Source: Schoenoplectus triqueter (lineage: Eukaryota > Streptophyta > Magnoliopsida > Poales > Cyperaceae). Taken from it: a stretch of DNA of 64,000 nt. This document shows, piece after piece, positions 12,201 to 24,544 of this stretch (its first letter is position 1; each line of letters opens with the position of its first letter). The translations under genes were made by a program, and so were the position numbers. Under the pieces are notes generated by a model. That model did no database searches and was not told the origin of the DNA. It saw only the letters and a program-made list of their open reading frames with translations. The stretch is taken from assembly GCA_964058805.1 (NCBI GenBank), contig CAXKVV010000081.1:682001-746000 (forward strand), given 5' to 3'.

Positions 12201-15200
12201 ATCTGGTGGATGACCCCCTTGCCCCAAGGTCTTTGTTCAAAATGTAGACAGGCTATCTTTGTATCGTATGTTCATAAAAATAGACGACACATTTTTTTGA
12301 AAAGAGTGCTTAGTAATCCTTGAAAAGTTGAACTCACCAATACTAAAGTAGTTATAAAAGACTCCTCCATAGCAAGAAAATTTCTCAGGAATCTCTCCTT
12401 CAATATCCATCTCCTGTTATAATATGACTATCAGATATTTCAATAGAACATTGAAAATGTTAATTCAACTGTTGAATTTACATATGCAATGATGAAGCAC
12501 AAAATATTCAAATAAAATAATAAATTATTAGGAAAGACATGCACAATTTATAAAAAAACTTCAGAAACTAACAAAACTTTTAATAAATTGAACCAACCTT
12601 ATCCTTTTCCTTGATTGAGTATGGTTTTTCTTTCAGCTCACCTTCTGGCATTACAACTTCAAGATGCCAACTGCATATACTTTCCAAAGTTAGGGCACTA
12701 ATCCAGATCAAAGCTCAATTCAACATAAAGGGAAAAAAGGTCCTGAAGGAAAATAAAATAACCAAATGCAGACAAACAACAAAACATCAAGCACAATCAT
12801 ATGAAATGAAATGATAGACCAGCAATCAAAATCAGACAATGGTGCTTTTTAAAGTTCAATGGTAATATGTAACCAAACCATATAAAATGATAGACTAAAT
12901 CTGGAACCAGAAATAAAACTTGCCTATCAAGCCGGCAAATAGGAGCTGACACTGCCTTATAGAGCAATTGTTTCACAGCTGACCTCCATGCAAATGGGAA
13001 AGAGCCACCCTGTACAGATATATCACTAGAGTAATCCAAAATTTGAATAAAACAGAAAGCGGTCAAACAACAAAATGTACACATACCCAACCAAATGTTC
13101 TTGAAAGATCATTCCCAGTACCAAGAGGAATAATCCCTGTTGGTGGAATTGGTTCCCTTTTGCTCTCATAAAGCTCACTGAGGCTTCCAAGCAACCAACC
13201 CACAGTACCATCACCTCCTGCCACCTACAAGAAGAACAACAGATATCAGCATTTCGGACTGGAAAAGGACCTGCGTTAAAATAATGAATTATGTACACAG
13301 GTCAAGAGAAAGTTACACTACTTGAATGAAGTGAAATTACAATGATGATGACAACAACAACAACAAAGCCTTTAGTCCCAAATAAATTGGGGTAGGTTAA
13401 AAATGAAATCCAATCTGAAATCATAGAAATCAGAGATCTTAAATATCAAAAATCAATGATAGTAATAGCGATAATGATATTGATAGTAATGATGATAAGA
13501 ATAATGACAATGACGACAACGATGATGATGATGATATGATAATAAAATATCAATAATAGTAATAACAATAATAATAATAATAACAATAGTAATAATAATA
13601 ATAATAATATTAACAATAGTCATTGTAAACATATACTATAAATCATAATCCAAAATCCAAAATTCTTTCTATTTTGATTGTAGACCATCTTTATATTAGA
13701 GGTTGGACCCTCTTTAAAAGCAAGATTTACTATGGACCTGCTTTAGTGTTCAATTCTGTTTATCAACATTTCAGGCTTTCAGCGGTTACATTTCATTATT
13801 ATTGACAATTAAGTTGTTCCTTCAGGTATTGTAGACATAATTGTATTATATTTTGAAGCGAAGTTGGTTTGGATTTTCAGAAGCAGTTAAACGGAAAAAA
13901 AACCTCAAAAGTACCAAATAGTAGTTGGAAATTTGTTTTAACTTGAATGTGACCGAGATTTATAATGAATAGCTTACCACAATTCTCAATTTTTCACGTG
14001 TGTCTTTTGCACATGCATCTCCTTGAGCAGCCATTTGTTCCAAGCAAGCCAATCCATATGTAACAAAAGCAGGTGGTTGTATCGTTTGGAGATCAAAAAC
14101 CTGAACCAATAAAGCTCAAGTAGTTAGTGAAACTGGAGTTAACAGGGGGATAAAATAATAACACCAATGAATATATTCAATCCCCTCTTGAAATTACAAA
14201 ACTGCAATACATGGTCTACATTAAGGGTTTGTTTGACACACCATGGAATAGCAAAAAGTAGGAATAGAATTGTTATTCCGACGAAATAATTTGCCAAACG
14301 AATTTTAGACTAAGTAGAAGAGTGTGGAATAGTGCTAATCCGGTATACCAACTTATAGGTGAAATACCAGATTAGCTCTCGTCGGAATAGCGATTATTGT
14401 TTGATTATATTATATTATTATATTATGATTATGATTAAGATTTAGTATTATTATATTATTATATTATATTTATGATTATAATTTATTATTATATTAATAT
14501 TATGATTATTATTTATTATTATTATTATCATTATTGTTATTATATTATCGTTACCATTAGTATTATTATAAATATAATTTTAATATTATATTATTATATT
14601 ATGAATATAAATATAATTATTTTATTATTATATTATTATGATCAAGATTATTTATTATTATACTATTATATTATGATGATTATGATTATGATTATTATTA
14701 CTTATTATTATTTTATTATGTTGTATTATATTATTATATGTTGATTATAGTTATGATTAATTTATTATTATATTATTATAATTATAATTATTTATAATTA
14801 TTTTTATGATTATGATTATATTTTTATTATTATATTATTATGATTATGATTATGATTATGATTATGGTTATATTTTTATGATTATGACTATAATTATTAT
14901 TATCATGATTATGGTTATGATTATTATATTATGATTATATTATTAAAATTATGATTACTTATTATTATATTATTATAATTATGATTGTCATTATAATTTT
15001 TTATTATTATATTACTATATTATGATTATGTTTATATTTTTATTATATTATTATTATAAAATTATTATTTATTATGATTATTTTTTATTACTTTATTATT
15101 ATTTTATTATGTTGATTATAGTTATGATCAATTTATTATTATATTATTATAACTATAATTATTTATAATTATTTTTATGATTATGATTATATTTTTATTA

Positions 15201-18159
15201 TTATATTATTATGATTATGATTATGACTATAATTATTATTATCATGATTATGATTATGATTATTATATTATGATTATATTATTAAAATTATAATTACTTA
15301 TTATTATTATATTATTATAATTATGATTGTAATTATATTTTTTTATTATTATATTACTATATTATGATTATGTTTATATTTTTATTATATTACTATTATA
15401 ATATTATTATTTATTATGATTATTTTTTATTACTTTATTATTATTATTATCTTACTATTATGATTATTATTTTACTATTATTATTATTATTATCATCATC
15501 ATTATTAGTATCATAATTATTCATATTTTAACTATTCTGAGTAACAACTGTCAAACAATATTTTCGCTCTTCCGAATAGTCAAGAATACCACTCTTCTAC
15601 CTCTCTTCCAAAAAAACACTATTCTATCACTCTTCCAAAATTACTACTCTTCTAAAGTTATTCTTTAATTTGCCAAACGGACCCTTAATAGAATATAACA
15701 ATACAGGAGTTGATGACAGCCAAATTAGACTAAGCTGGCTCAACCTGTACTAAAGAAACAAGATAATAGTTTGTTCCTGCAACCAAAAAACTAAAAATTT
15801 AAAAAAATTGCAAACTGGCTACAGGAGCATTCTCCTGAAATCTAAGTCATGATATCTGCAATCCGTTCTAAGAAAAATAAAAACAGTTCTGCACTTCCAG
15901 TGCCCGGCCAGCTGACAAGCAGCTCAGTCTTTTGTGGCCCCAAAAATGAAACATTGTCAGCCCTTCCAGTCTATGTTATTCAATCCCTCTGAATTATTTT
16001 TGAAGGCATGGGTAGAAAAGAATTGCTCTTAATATTACTATAAAAAAATTTCAGAAAAAGAGAACAGCCATTTGGCCAGCTGGTGAAAAGTTGTCTTTTA
16101 ATTAGCCAAAACAATGAGATCCAAAATAACCCCTGTTTCAAGCGAAGTTCACAGACCAAGAAGTTTAATCTTCAGAAGTTTCAAATTAATTGTTTCCAAA
16201 ATTCCCTTCAGTATTGCATATTTGCAAATCTCATACTATAGAAATTCAAACTAAATGCTCATCTCATTATTCTAATTAGAGCATTGCTGAAAATGTAATC
16301 TAAATTGAGTTCTACAATTATCCAGAGCACAAAACCAGTTGATCCTAAGATTATATTAAAACCAGCAAATTAATTAAATAGAAAAGGCCAATTGATTGGA
16401 AAATAAAATACATAAAAAAAGAAGCCATCAATGTCATCTCCCAATTCGAAATGATAAAATTCTTGTGAAAATTGGACACAAGGACGACTGGCCATTTTTA
16501 GAGACAACATCAGCAAGAACAACGCCTTCAAAAATGATGCGGTCCAATTCGTACAGGAAAGAACCACGGAATATATCTAAAATTAGTAGCAAATATCAAA
16601 ATTAATAGAAATTCTACGCCCATCATTTCTTTCAATACAACATTCGGGAATTTGCATTGTTTGGTGTAAAAAGTGCAATAATTTAGATCATTAATTTTCT
16701 TTGAACTAGTAATTGCTTTTAGTCTAAAGTCTCAACCATACTTCTCGCACAGCATGTTGATCATTATTTTCTCCGTTTGACGTTAATAGAATTGATCAAC
16801 TAAGAATTCATTAATGTCAAGAGCAGGGTGTCAATTATTGATCCCACCCGACGGGTTAACTGATCCGATCTAAATCCAATCCGATCTGACATGATTTAAA
16901 AATAAATGAATCGGATATAGATTTATTTTTTTAACCCGAATCGGGTCGGATTCAGATCAAACTGATCCAATTAATTATATTTTTTGAAGTAATTTATAAT
17001 TTAGTACTAATTAAAACCTAAATATACACTAATTATATACTAATTAAGATTAACTAGCTATATACCCGCGCGTTGTGCAGAATTTTTTATTTAAACATTA
17101 AAATATTATAAAATAAAAAAATTCACATTTATCTAATATTAAATTATAAATTCACCAAATTACAGAGAAAACCTATAATAAAAACTATATTTAATCTTGA
17201 ATGAGATTTTTGCACAATATGAATTAATGATTCATAATTTTTATGACAAGAAAAATAAATTATTCTAACATATATTATCACCATTAATTTCTTATCAAAT
17301 ATGCACAAAGTTACTAAATAAAAAAATAATAGTATGAAAATAATAGTATATAAGAGAAAGAAATAGAAAGAAAGAAGTAATCAATAGACGCGATCACATA
17401 CGTTCGATCAACTAAAAATAAAATATTATCCGTTTAATTAAGGGATAAAATGAATATAATGAAAAATTACTATGACAAAAAATAGACTCTCCAATTCTTA
17501 GATGTTTTATATAATAGTATAGATTATAAATTAATTAATATTTAATTACTTAAAATTATATAAAAATAATTAATAAATATTTAATTATTTTACATGAGTC
17601 AGATCGGGTCGATTCGTGACCCAATCGGATATGGATTAAAAAATTTTGGTCCGAATTTAATCGGATCGGATTTAGATCAGATAAAAATTATTGCTCCAAA
17701 ACCAGAACTAGAAATTAGATGATAAACTCTAGATAAAAAAAAAGAGAGAGAAACTCTCACCAACAGATAAATTAAATAGTGAATACAAAAGAGAGAAATA
17801 TTCCTGACCTGCTCTATACTGATAAGTTCATGCAATCTCTCCTTGAGCTCTGGGCCATGGCGACCTCCACTTTTCGAGTTGACAAACACCACAAGTGGCG
17901 CCTCAGGCGCCACCATGGGCTCCTCGTCACCAACCACAGCACTAGATGCTGCCGCCACCGCAGCCGTGACATCCTTAGTCATTGAAGCTGTGCGCATAGC
18001 CACACGAAGATACTTTGGCATCACGACTTTATGTCGAAGTTCTTCCTTTGCGATCTCCTTGTGAAAGATCCCACATCCCTTGAGAGATTCCCAGATTGAA
18101 ACTCTCGACGCAACCACTGTCCCTCCGGCGGCCGCCGCTGCCTCATCCGAACTCGCCAT
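9292..18159 (-). CDS. DGK: Diacylglycerol kinase, plant cluster II (DGK3/4/7-like)
   Basis: Phosphorylates diacylglycerol to phosphatidic acid with ATP, a lipid-signalling step. Twelve exons join in frame to 481 aa: 18159-17809, 14100-13978, 13224-13087, 13009-12924, 12670-12598, 12413-12338, 11587-11505, 11216-11146, 10592-10515, 10278-10191, 9965-9849, 9453-9292 (TGA). The start ATG sits in GACATGGCG. The DGK catalytic domain begins at [14 protein letters not shown] (about 90-103). The ATP-binding glycine motif GGDGT is at about 161-165 and [10 protein letters not shown] at about 191-200. The accessory domain follows, with [59 protein letters not shown] and DGEPW. No C1 zinc fingers are present, as expected for cluster II (family length about 490 aa). 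Introns after exons 4 and 9 start with GC. Intron 1 is 3.7 kb and repeat-filled. Cluster membership rests on recalled family sequence; the exact orthologue is not assigned. Confidence 0.93.
10813..11001 (+). repeat. Direct repeat, copy A (DGK intron 8)
   Basis: About 190 bp running from GGATCATAGTGAAGGAGG to GAGATCTGGTGG. It is nearly identical to 12025-12210 in intron 6 of the same gene, in the same orientation, with a few substitutions and small indels. Its origin is unknown: local duplication or two insertions of one element. Confidence 0.85.
12025..12210 (+). repeat. Direct repeat, copy B (DGK intron 6)
   Basis: Second copy of the repeat at 10813-11001. Exons 7 and 8 of the DGK gene lie between the two copies, so unequal pairing between them could delete those exons. 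Confidence 0.85.
13340..13620 (+). repeat. Triplet microsatellites (GAT/AAT) in DGK intron 2
   Basis: Imperfect runs of GAT, ATG and AAT triplets within the 753-bp intron 2 of the kinase gene. Non-coding. Confidence 0.8.
14225..15684. mobile_element. Harbinger-like MITE swollen by ATT triplets, in DGK intron 1
   Basis: The ends GGGTTTGTTTGACA (14225) and TGCCAAACGGACCC (to 15684) are inverted repeats. TTAA stands on both outer sides (14221-14224 and 15685-15688). The TIR resembles Tourist-type PIF/Harbinger MITEs of the GGGTCYGTTTGG kind, whose duplication is TWA; the four-base TTAA may be a TAA/TTA duplication plus a matching base. Short unique arms (to about 14400 and from about 15530) also pair: both carry AGAGTGT/ACTCTTC-like motifs. 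The middle 1.1 kb is nearly pure imperfect TTA/ATT/GAT triplets. Confidence 0.6.
14741..15445 (+). repeat. 371-bp higher-order tandem duplication in triplet array
   Basis: Within the ATT array, a long unit starting TTGATTATAGTTATGAT occurs at 14741 and again at 15112 with the same order of interruptions. It is a duplication of period 371 bp rather than simple slippage. It lies inside DGK intron 1. Confidence 0.75.
16824..17697. mobile_element. Probable hAT-type MITE with nested insertion, DGK intron 1
   Basis: The left end CAGGGTGTCAATTATTGATC is followed by CCCGACGGG and GATCCGATC motifs. The right part (17600-17697) carries the inverted set (cggatcggatttagatcag, then aaaaattattg). This is the layout of the GC-motif MITEs elsewhere in the window. 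A 473-bp repeat (17052-17524) is inserted inside. TSD not found; the right limit is approximate. Confidence 0.5.
17052..17524 (+). repeat. 473-bp dispersed repeat, copy 1 (TATACCCGCGCGTTG type)
   Basis: Starts AACTAGCTATATACCCGCGC and ends ATATAATAGTATAGAT. It is nearly identical along its length to 52798-53268. It sits within the MITE in DGK intron 1. No coding capacity. Superfamily not assigned: neither TSD nor clear terminal inverted repeats are visible. Confidence 0.75.
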
Positions 18160-19957
18160 GTCTCCTTTTCACTATCGGAAGTCACCTTTTCTCTTTCTTT
18201 CGCTTCAATCAAAGGTATGTGCTTGGTTGGGGCTGGAGACTAAAGGAAACGAGAGGAAAAAGAGGCAAGGAACAAATATGCAAATAGATTCCGAGATTTA
18301 AACGCGGATATGGACTAATCTTTTGAAAATGAAGAGAATTCGTGATGCAAACTAACGAAATTGTTCTTTGCTTACGCACTTACGCTTTACTGTACAGTGA
18401 CGCAGTCTCAAACCGTGCAGCGGCGTCTGAGACTCTAGATGGTGGAGAGAAATTTCGGCCCCTGCGAAAAGAAAATGTGCAATTCACGGCGAATAAGAAA
18501 AGCCAGCGTGATGGCATAAAACTAGATATATATTGTGTACGTATCACCGTATTTATTTGTAAATCAGATCAATTAAATCTGAGAAAGTGACTCGTTACAT
18601 ATAAGAATATCATAATTGATTCGCTAGATCTAATAATCTAGAAGTTCAAAGAGGCGATCATATATATTCATATGCGTGGGACCACGAGGCGTGAGGTCGC
18701 TTTCTGACAGGTAAGTCTAACACGGTTAGTATATGAATGCCACTAAATATACGTCTGAATTACGGAACTGCCATTTGGGATGTAATTTAATGTTCCAGCG
18801 GTTCTTGGCCTAAATAGTGGAGGTCACCGGAGCACGCGGAAAGGGTGAATAGGGAATTTGGTTTTTGCATGTTCTGACTTTTAATCTCAGACAGATGATT
18901 TTGTTCACCCTATTTGAAAATTGTTATTGTTATTATATAATTAATGTGTAGGCTTAAAGAAAAAAATAGTATTTTTTAACATTATAAATATTATTGTACG
19001 GTAAACAAAGAAAGTTTTATATCGTTGTACAGTCAACACTTAATAATAGCTGTCATGTCTGAAAGAAACATACAGAATTTTTGCTGATTAAATGTTACGT
19101 ATTTTAATGAAATACTACTTAAAATGTGTATTCTCACCTCTTAAAACATGAAATGTTTCATCGCTACTAACATTGCTTAATTTACTTTAATAACTTTGCC
19201 GTCGACCAATTTATACATGGCATACGATCAAGTGCCAAATAATTAAAAAGAATGATAAAGAGATAAAAAATCAGAAAATTAATAATAAAGGAATCATAAA
19301 CTATATTAGTCCAATCAAACAATTATACATATATCATTATCTAACTATGCAGATGAATTCGCATTATTCAGAAGCATTTCTCATGATCGATTTGATATTT
19401 TGTAGTAATAAAACAATAGATTTAGTGGTCCGATATTTCTCAATTAATAAATAGCTTAAGATGGTCCTCAGCTCCTCACCTATTGTGGATACTACACATT
19501 TGCTGAGAAATAAATTAGAGTAATATATATCGTAAATATTATGGGGAAAAGGGTTATCTCTCCTCTTTTGAACGAATTTCCGACTTGGACTCGTTTGAGA
19601 GCTGGATAAAAGAGAGATAATAAAGATAAATCTATTACCTCTCAACTTTATTCCCACTGTCATTCAATTTTATTTGGTTTTCAAACAGCTCCAGGGAATA
19701 ACAGAGTTGTTGACACTTCAAATTCCTTTTTTGTTTATTGGTACGTCTGACTTCGCTTCTTATTCGTCGATCCTTGTTTTCAAAAAGCTCCAGGGATTTA
19801 AATTCATTTGAAAAAATTTCACAGTTATAGTATATTTTAGATAAAATAGTAGAGGTAAAGAAAGTTTGATCTCATACTTTATAATATAATTTAATTTCTC
19901 ACTATTTAATTTAAAAAAATAAAAAAATTTTCTCACCGGAAAAAAACTCATCATTTG
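18160..19957. other. 5' flank of DGK gene, no gene
   Basis: Contains the presumed promoter of the minus-strand kinase gene immediately above 18159. The remainder is AT-rich and I recognise no gene in it. Confidence 0.5.
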
Positions 19958-19965
19958 TGCGGAAT

Positions 19966-20386
19966 TAGTGATTTGCCGGCAGGTACCGCGGGTACGGGCC
20001 GGGTACACCCGCGGCGGGTAGACGGTTTTTTTTTTCAAAACCGTACCCTACCCGTCTCATACCCGTGCTCGTCGCGGGTACACGGATACGGGGGTACTCA
20101 GGCACACGGGTCGGCGGGTCAAACGTTATAACGGTTTACTGAACCGTTATAACGATTTATGAAACGTTATAACGTTTCAGCAAACTATTATAACGACGGG
20201 TACACGGGTACGGGCACAGGCGGCGGGCGGCGGGTACAACAGGTTTTTTCCAAAAAAAACTGACCGGCCGTTCTCAAACCCGTACCCATCTACCCGCCTA
20301 TAACCGGGCACGGATACGGGTACCGCAGGTACCGAGCACGGGAACACGGGTACGGATTGTACCCGGCGGGTTTTAGCAAACCTCTA
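19966..20386. mobile_element. hAT MITE, 421 bp, perfect TSD
   Basis: Begins TAGTGATTTGCCGGC and ends GCAAACCTCTA, imperfect inverted termini of the hAT kind. It is flanked by a perfect 8-bp duplication TGCGGAAT (19958-19965 and 20387-20394). Subterminal regions are dense in CGGGTA units, and the centre holds GTTATAACG units. The same termini and internal motifs occur in the 2258-bp element at 34292-36549, making this a non-autonomous relative. Confidence 0.9.
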
Positions 20387-20394
20387 TGCGGAAT

Positions 20395-20485
20395 CTATTT
20401 AATTTTAAAAATAATTATATTCAGCATGGAAGAACAAAATAAAACAAAAACAGTGATTGATATGAGAGGTCAATATATTTATTAA

Positions 20486-20518
<33 letters not shown>

Positions 20519-22163
20519 TACTTTGTATTAAGTAGAAAATTAAGAAAAAAAAATTCTCATAAGAATTAGGCGGGATATACCATAAAAAATAAAATTATAT
20601 AAAATAGAATGACTAAAATAATGTGGTATTTTCTCTTCTTTTTGCAGTATATCTATTGACTTTCAATTTTATAAACTTTTATTGTATACAATTGTAAAAG
20701 CAAAGATTATGTCTTTAAGAAAAAAAATTAACTATATTGTCATCTACTAAAAAGAAAAAGATAAATAAATGGTAACATTTTAGCATGATATACTACATGT
20801 TCACAACAAATATTATCGATTAGCAAGAAAATTTTATTTATTAAAAATAAATAAGTATAAATATAAATCTATCAAGAAAATAAATATAATAGAAATTATT
20901 ATTATTATTATTATGAAAATGATGATAATGATAATAATAATAATAATAATAATAATAATTTTATTATTATTATTATTATTATGATAATGGTGATAATGAT
21001 AATAATAATTATTATTATTATTATTTTATTTTTATTATTATTAAATAATTGACTTCCATTCTCAAAATTTCTGCCTCTCCCCTGCTGGTTTGCAAAGCCT
21101 AAGGAATTCAAAGTAACGTCTGTTGAAAATCCAATTGTAAATAATAATTAATAAATTTAAAAATTAGGGCTGCGGCGAGACGGATTCTGTTAGTTTGAGC
21201 AAAACAAAATTATGAGGTCATTAAAAAAGTCTAAAATTCAGATCGTGTAGCCTTCGTTAAAAGTCTAAAAATTGAGATGTACTGCGGCCGCTGCGCCCAA
21301 TAAAAATATAATTAAAATGGAGAAGTAAAATATGGATGTTGGTACTTATATATCAATATATATGTTATTAATGTAATACTATTCGAACATTTTTGCTGAT
21401 ATATTTGGAAAAATAAATATTAAAATATTTATACATATTAAAGTTATAATTTAATTGTGGTAATTTAGTTGTCACTTGATACTTCATAAAAATAATATAA
21501 TACGTTTTTTATGAAAATTTGAGAAACATGAAACTGAGTATTTTGTTTATGCACCTGAGTAAGTCTTTTATTTGTCCACCATGACCTAATTTAGTATTTA
21601 ACAAAGTGAAACCCGACAGAGGTAAGGAACATCAGCTGATAAAAAAAAATAATTGAGATGGCACGAGAAAAGAAATGATCCCACATTCCCATGCCAAACC
21701 AGGCTGTGGTACTGGTACTTGTAGTCACCCACTGTCCACTGACCGTCTGACCCATACCCACATGTAGATGGGAATTAATTAGCACAACCCATACGGATGC
21801 AATGCATGCATCAAATTGAAACCTACCAGTACAGCACAGGACTAGAGGTCTACTACAACCAGTAATGACTAATGAGTAAACAAACACATCATGTATTGCA
21901 GCGGATACTGCTGGTGTTGGTTGCGGTCTTCATCAATTAATTGAGGTTGTTTGGCGTTGGTTCCGTTGGACTAGAAAATAAATGCACCCAAAAAGAACAC
22001 GGATAGCCGGATAGGCATGTGTTTTGTCATCCTGATTCGCTGATTCTTGACAGCTACATGCCTTGACCTATTTAATTGAAGTTTTCTGGGCATGTCTTTT
22101 CTTGTAACATCAAAAATGACTTTGTTGATATAAGCTTTGCAAGCCAAAAATGACGTTTCTAAT
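20395..22163. other. Intergenic with microsatellites
   Basis: A (TA)n-(GA)n run lies at about 20486-20518 and an ATT/AAT array at about 20895-21045. No gene was recognised. Confidence 0.6.
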
Positions 22164-22172
22164 TGAGAGCAT

Positions 22173-23475
22173 GGGCAATTTTATATTTTGCCCTGCATTC
22201 AAAAATTTTAAAACAAAATACCCTCCCTTCTAAATTGTTCAACAAAATGCCCTTATGTACCTTATTTTTCTATTTTTTTCTTTTTCATCTCCATTATAAT
22301 GCTTTATTTATTTTTTTCATTTAGTTTCTTTCATTTAACATATATTTTCATATGATATGGATTTATATTCATGAAATTTTTAAAAATATTAAATATTTAA
22401 AAATAATTATAATTTGTGTTTATTTTATTCTAGTATGTTTGTATTCATTAATTATATATTTTCAAAATAATCCCTAGATCATTGAATATATTTCAAAATA
22501 AATAATAATACTGTTGTTCTAAATATAACAAAGTAATATAAAATAAATGTACTTCTTTATAAATCTTGCAAAATAATAATAGATATAAAAATTGCATTTT
22601 AAATATATATTAAATCATTAAGTAAATAAAATAATATACATTAAATGTTAAAAAATTTTTGTTAAATAAATTTTATTTTTTATTTTATCACTCATCATAT
22701 AGCATTAGGCTAGGATGACTCAAATTATATGTATTTTTGAATAAATTTATAATATCATTAAAAATTTCATAAATGAAGAATTTATGAAAATTTGGGTGTA
22801 TAAAAGAAAAAGAATAAATTAAAAATATAAAGAATACATGTTGTTAATTATTTTATATGAAAAAATGTGTGTAAATGAAAGAAACTAAATGAAAAAAATA
22901 AAAAAATGAGTCATCCTAGTCTAATGCTATATGATGAGTGATAAAATAAAAAATAAATTTTATTTAACAAAATGAATTTAACATTAATATATATTATTTT
23001 ATTTACTTAATGATTTAATATATGTTTCAAATGCAATTTTTATATCTGTTATTATTTTACAAGATTTATAAAGAAGAACATTTATTTTATATTACTTTGT
23101 TATATTTAGAACAACAATATTATTATTTATTTTGAAATATATTCAATAATCTAGGGATCATTTTAAAAATATATAATTAATGATTACAAACATACTAGAA
23201 TAAAAATAAACACAAATTGTAATTATTTTTAAATACATAATATTTTTAAAAATTCCATGAATATAAATCTATATCATATGAAAAAAAAAATTACATATGA
23301 AAATGTATGTTAAATGAAAGAAACTAAATGAAAAAAATAAATAAAGCATAGTAATGGAGTGTAAAAGAAAAAAAATAGAAAAATAAGGTACATAAGGACA
23401 TTTTGTTGAACAATTTAGAGGAGAGGGTATTTTGTTTTAAAAATTTTGAAAGAAGGGCAAAATATAAAATTGCCC
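22173..23475. mobile_element. Foldback MULE-type element, 1303 bp
   Basis: A giant inverted repeat. Arms of roughly 550-570 bp run from GGGCAATTTTATATTTTGCC (22173) inward to about 22730, and from about 22900 out to 23475, separated by a spacer of about 170-190 bp. A perfect 9-bp duplication TGAGAGCAT flanks it (22164-22172 and 23476-23484), which fits a Mutator-like element with long terminal inverted repeats. The outermost 21 bp are themselves a small hairpin (GGGCAA...TTGCCC). There is no coding capacity. A transcript through it would fold into a long double strand. Confidence 0.88.
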
Positions 23476-23484
23476 TGAGAGCAT

Positions 23485-24536
23485 ATGTAATGTAATGATG
23501 AATCCACTCCAAACAAATAGCGAAGCTATCAAACAAAAATATTTTTCTCATGCTATGATTATTAAAGATTTTTCTACTTTTTAACAAATCTTAGCCAGTG
23601 GGTATATTTCCATCAGACTTTATTTATTGGTCTTACTGTACGGTCCACATGAGGTGTCTTTAGATTTTAGACTATTATATAGTTGTTAGTTGGTTGTTAG
23701 CAGGATATTAAATTCCAATTGAGTCCTTTTTGGCAACACGAGATAACTCTATCAGAAGATAAGCATTATTAATTACTCTTTATTCCTAGACTAGATAGCG
23801 GATAGATGTATGGTAACATAGAAAAATTAATGTTTTATAGAGTTAATTTTTCTATGTTAAACATTATTTTTTCATGAATAATGTTTTTTTTGTATTAGTT
23901 CTTGAGTATAGATTGAGTAAAATAAATTTATTAATGAGTAAATATTATTTCGTACCGTTATCTATATAAGTAAATAATATATATTATAATTTCAAATATA
24001 TAATTATCATTATGAATATCATATTATATATCACATTATCATCATAATCATCATCGTTGTCATTAAATATTATTATTATGATCATCATCATCATCCTTGT
24101 TGACGTTCTGAGATTGATTTATATACAATATTTTATATTGTGTAATTTAATTATAACTTTATAATGAGATTGATTTATGCAAAATTTTAATTTATATTCT
24201 TCTGTAAATAATAAAATCGATAATTATAATTATAATTTTATATTTTATGATTATGTTTATGTAGTGTTTAAACTAATCTATATTTATCCTTTCGTTATAT
24301 TTTCATTAAATTATGAATTATTCATTAACCACTTGTTATTCGTTCATTATATGTTAACTTTAACAGGTAGTAAGTTGAGGCATAGATAAAATAATAATTA
24401 ACGGATATGAATAAGATATAAATAAGAAAAAAATCAGCGTTGAATGCATAATCTTCTCTTGTTCGCTGGATTTAACCTATGCGCAGATCACAATCTAATA
24501 CAAAAGCGGAGAAATTACCGTCCACATAACTACTAT
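23485..24536. other. Intergenic, nothing recognised
   Basis: AT-rich sequence with no gene seen. Short CAT/ATC-rich runs occur near 24040-24100. Confidence 0.4.
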
Positions 24537-24544
24537 ACCGTGCT

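Noticed and set aside
14472..14744. Open frame rich in Tyr and Ile
   Set aside because: It is the translation of the ATT/TTA triplet array and has no protein character.
17779..18301. Several overlapping plus-strand ORFs
   Set aside because: They are antisense shadows of DGK exon 1.
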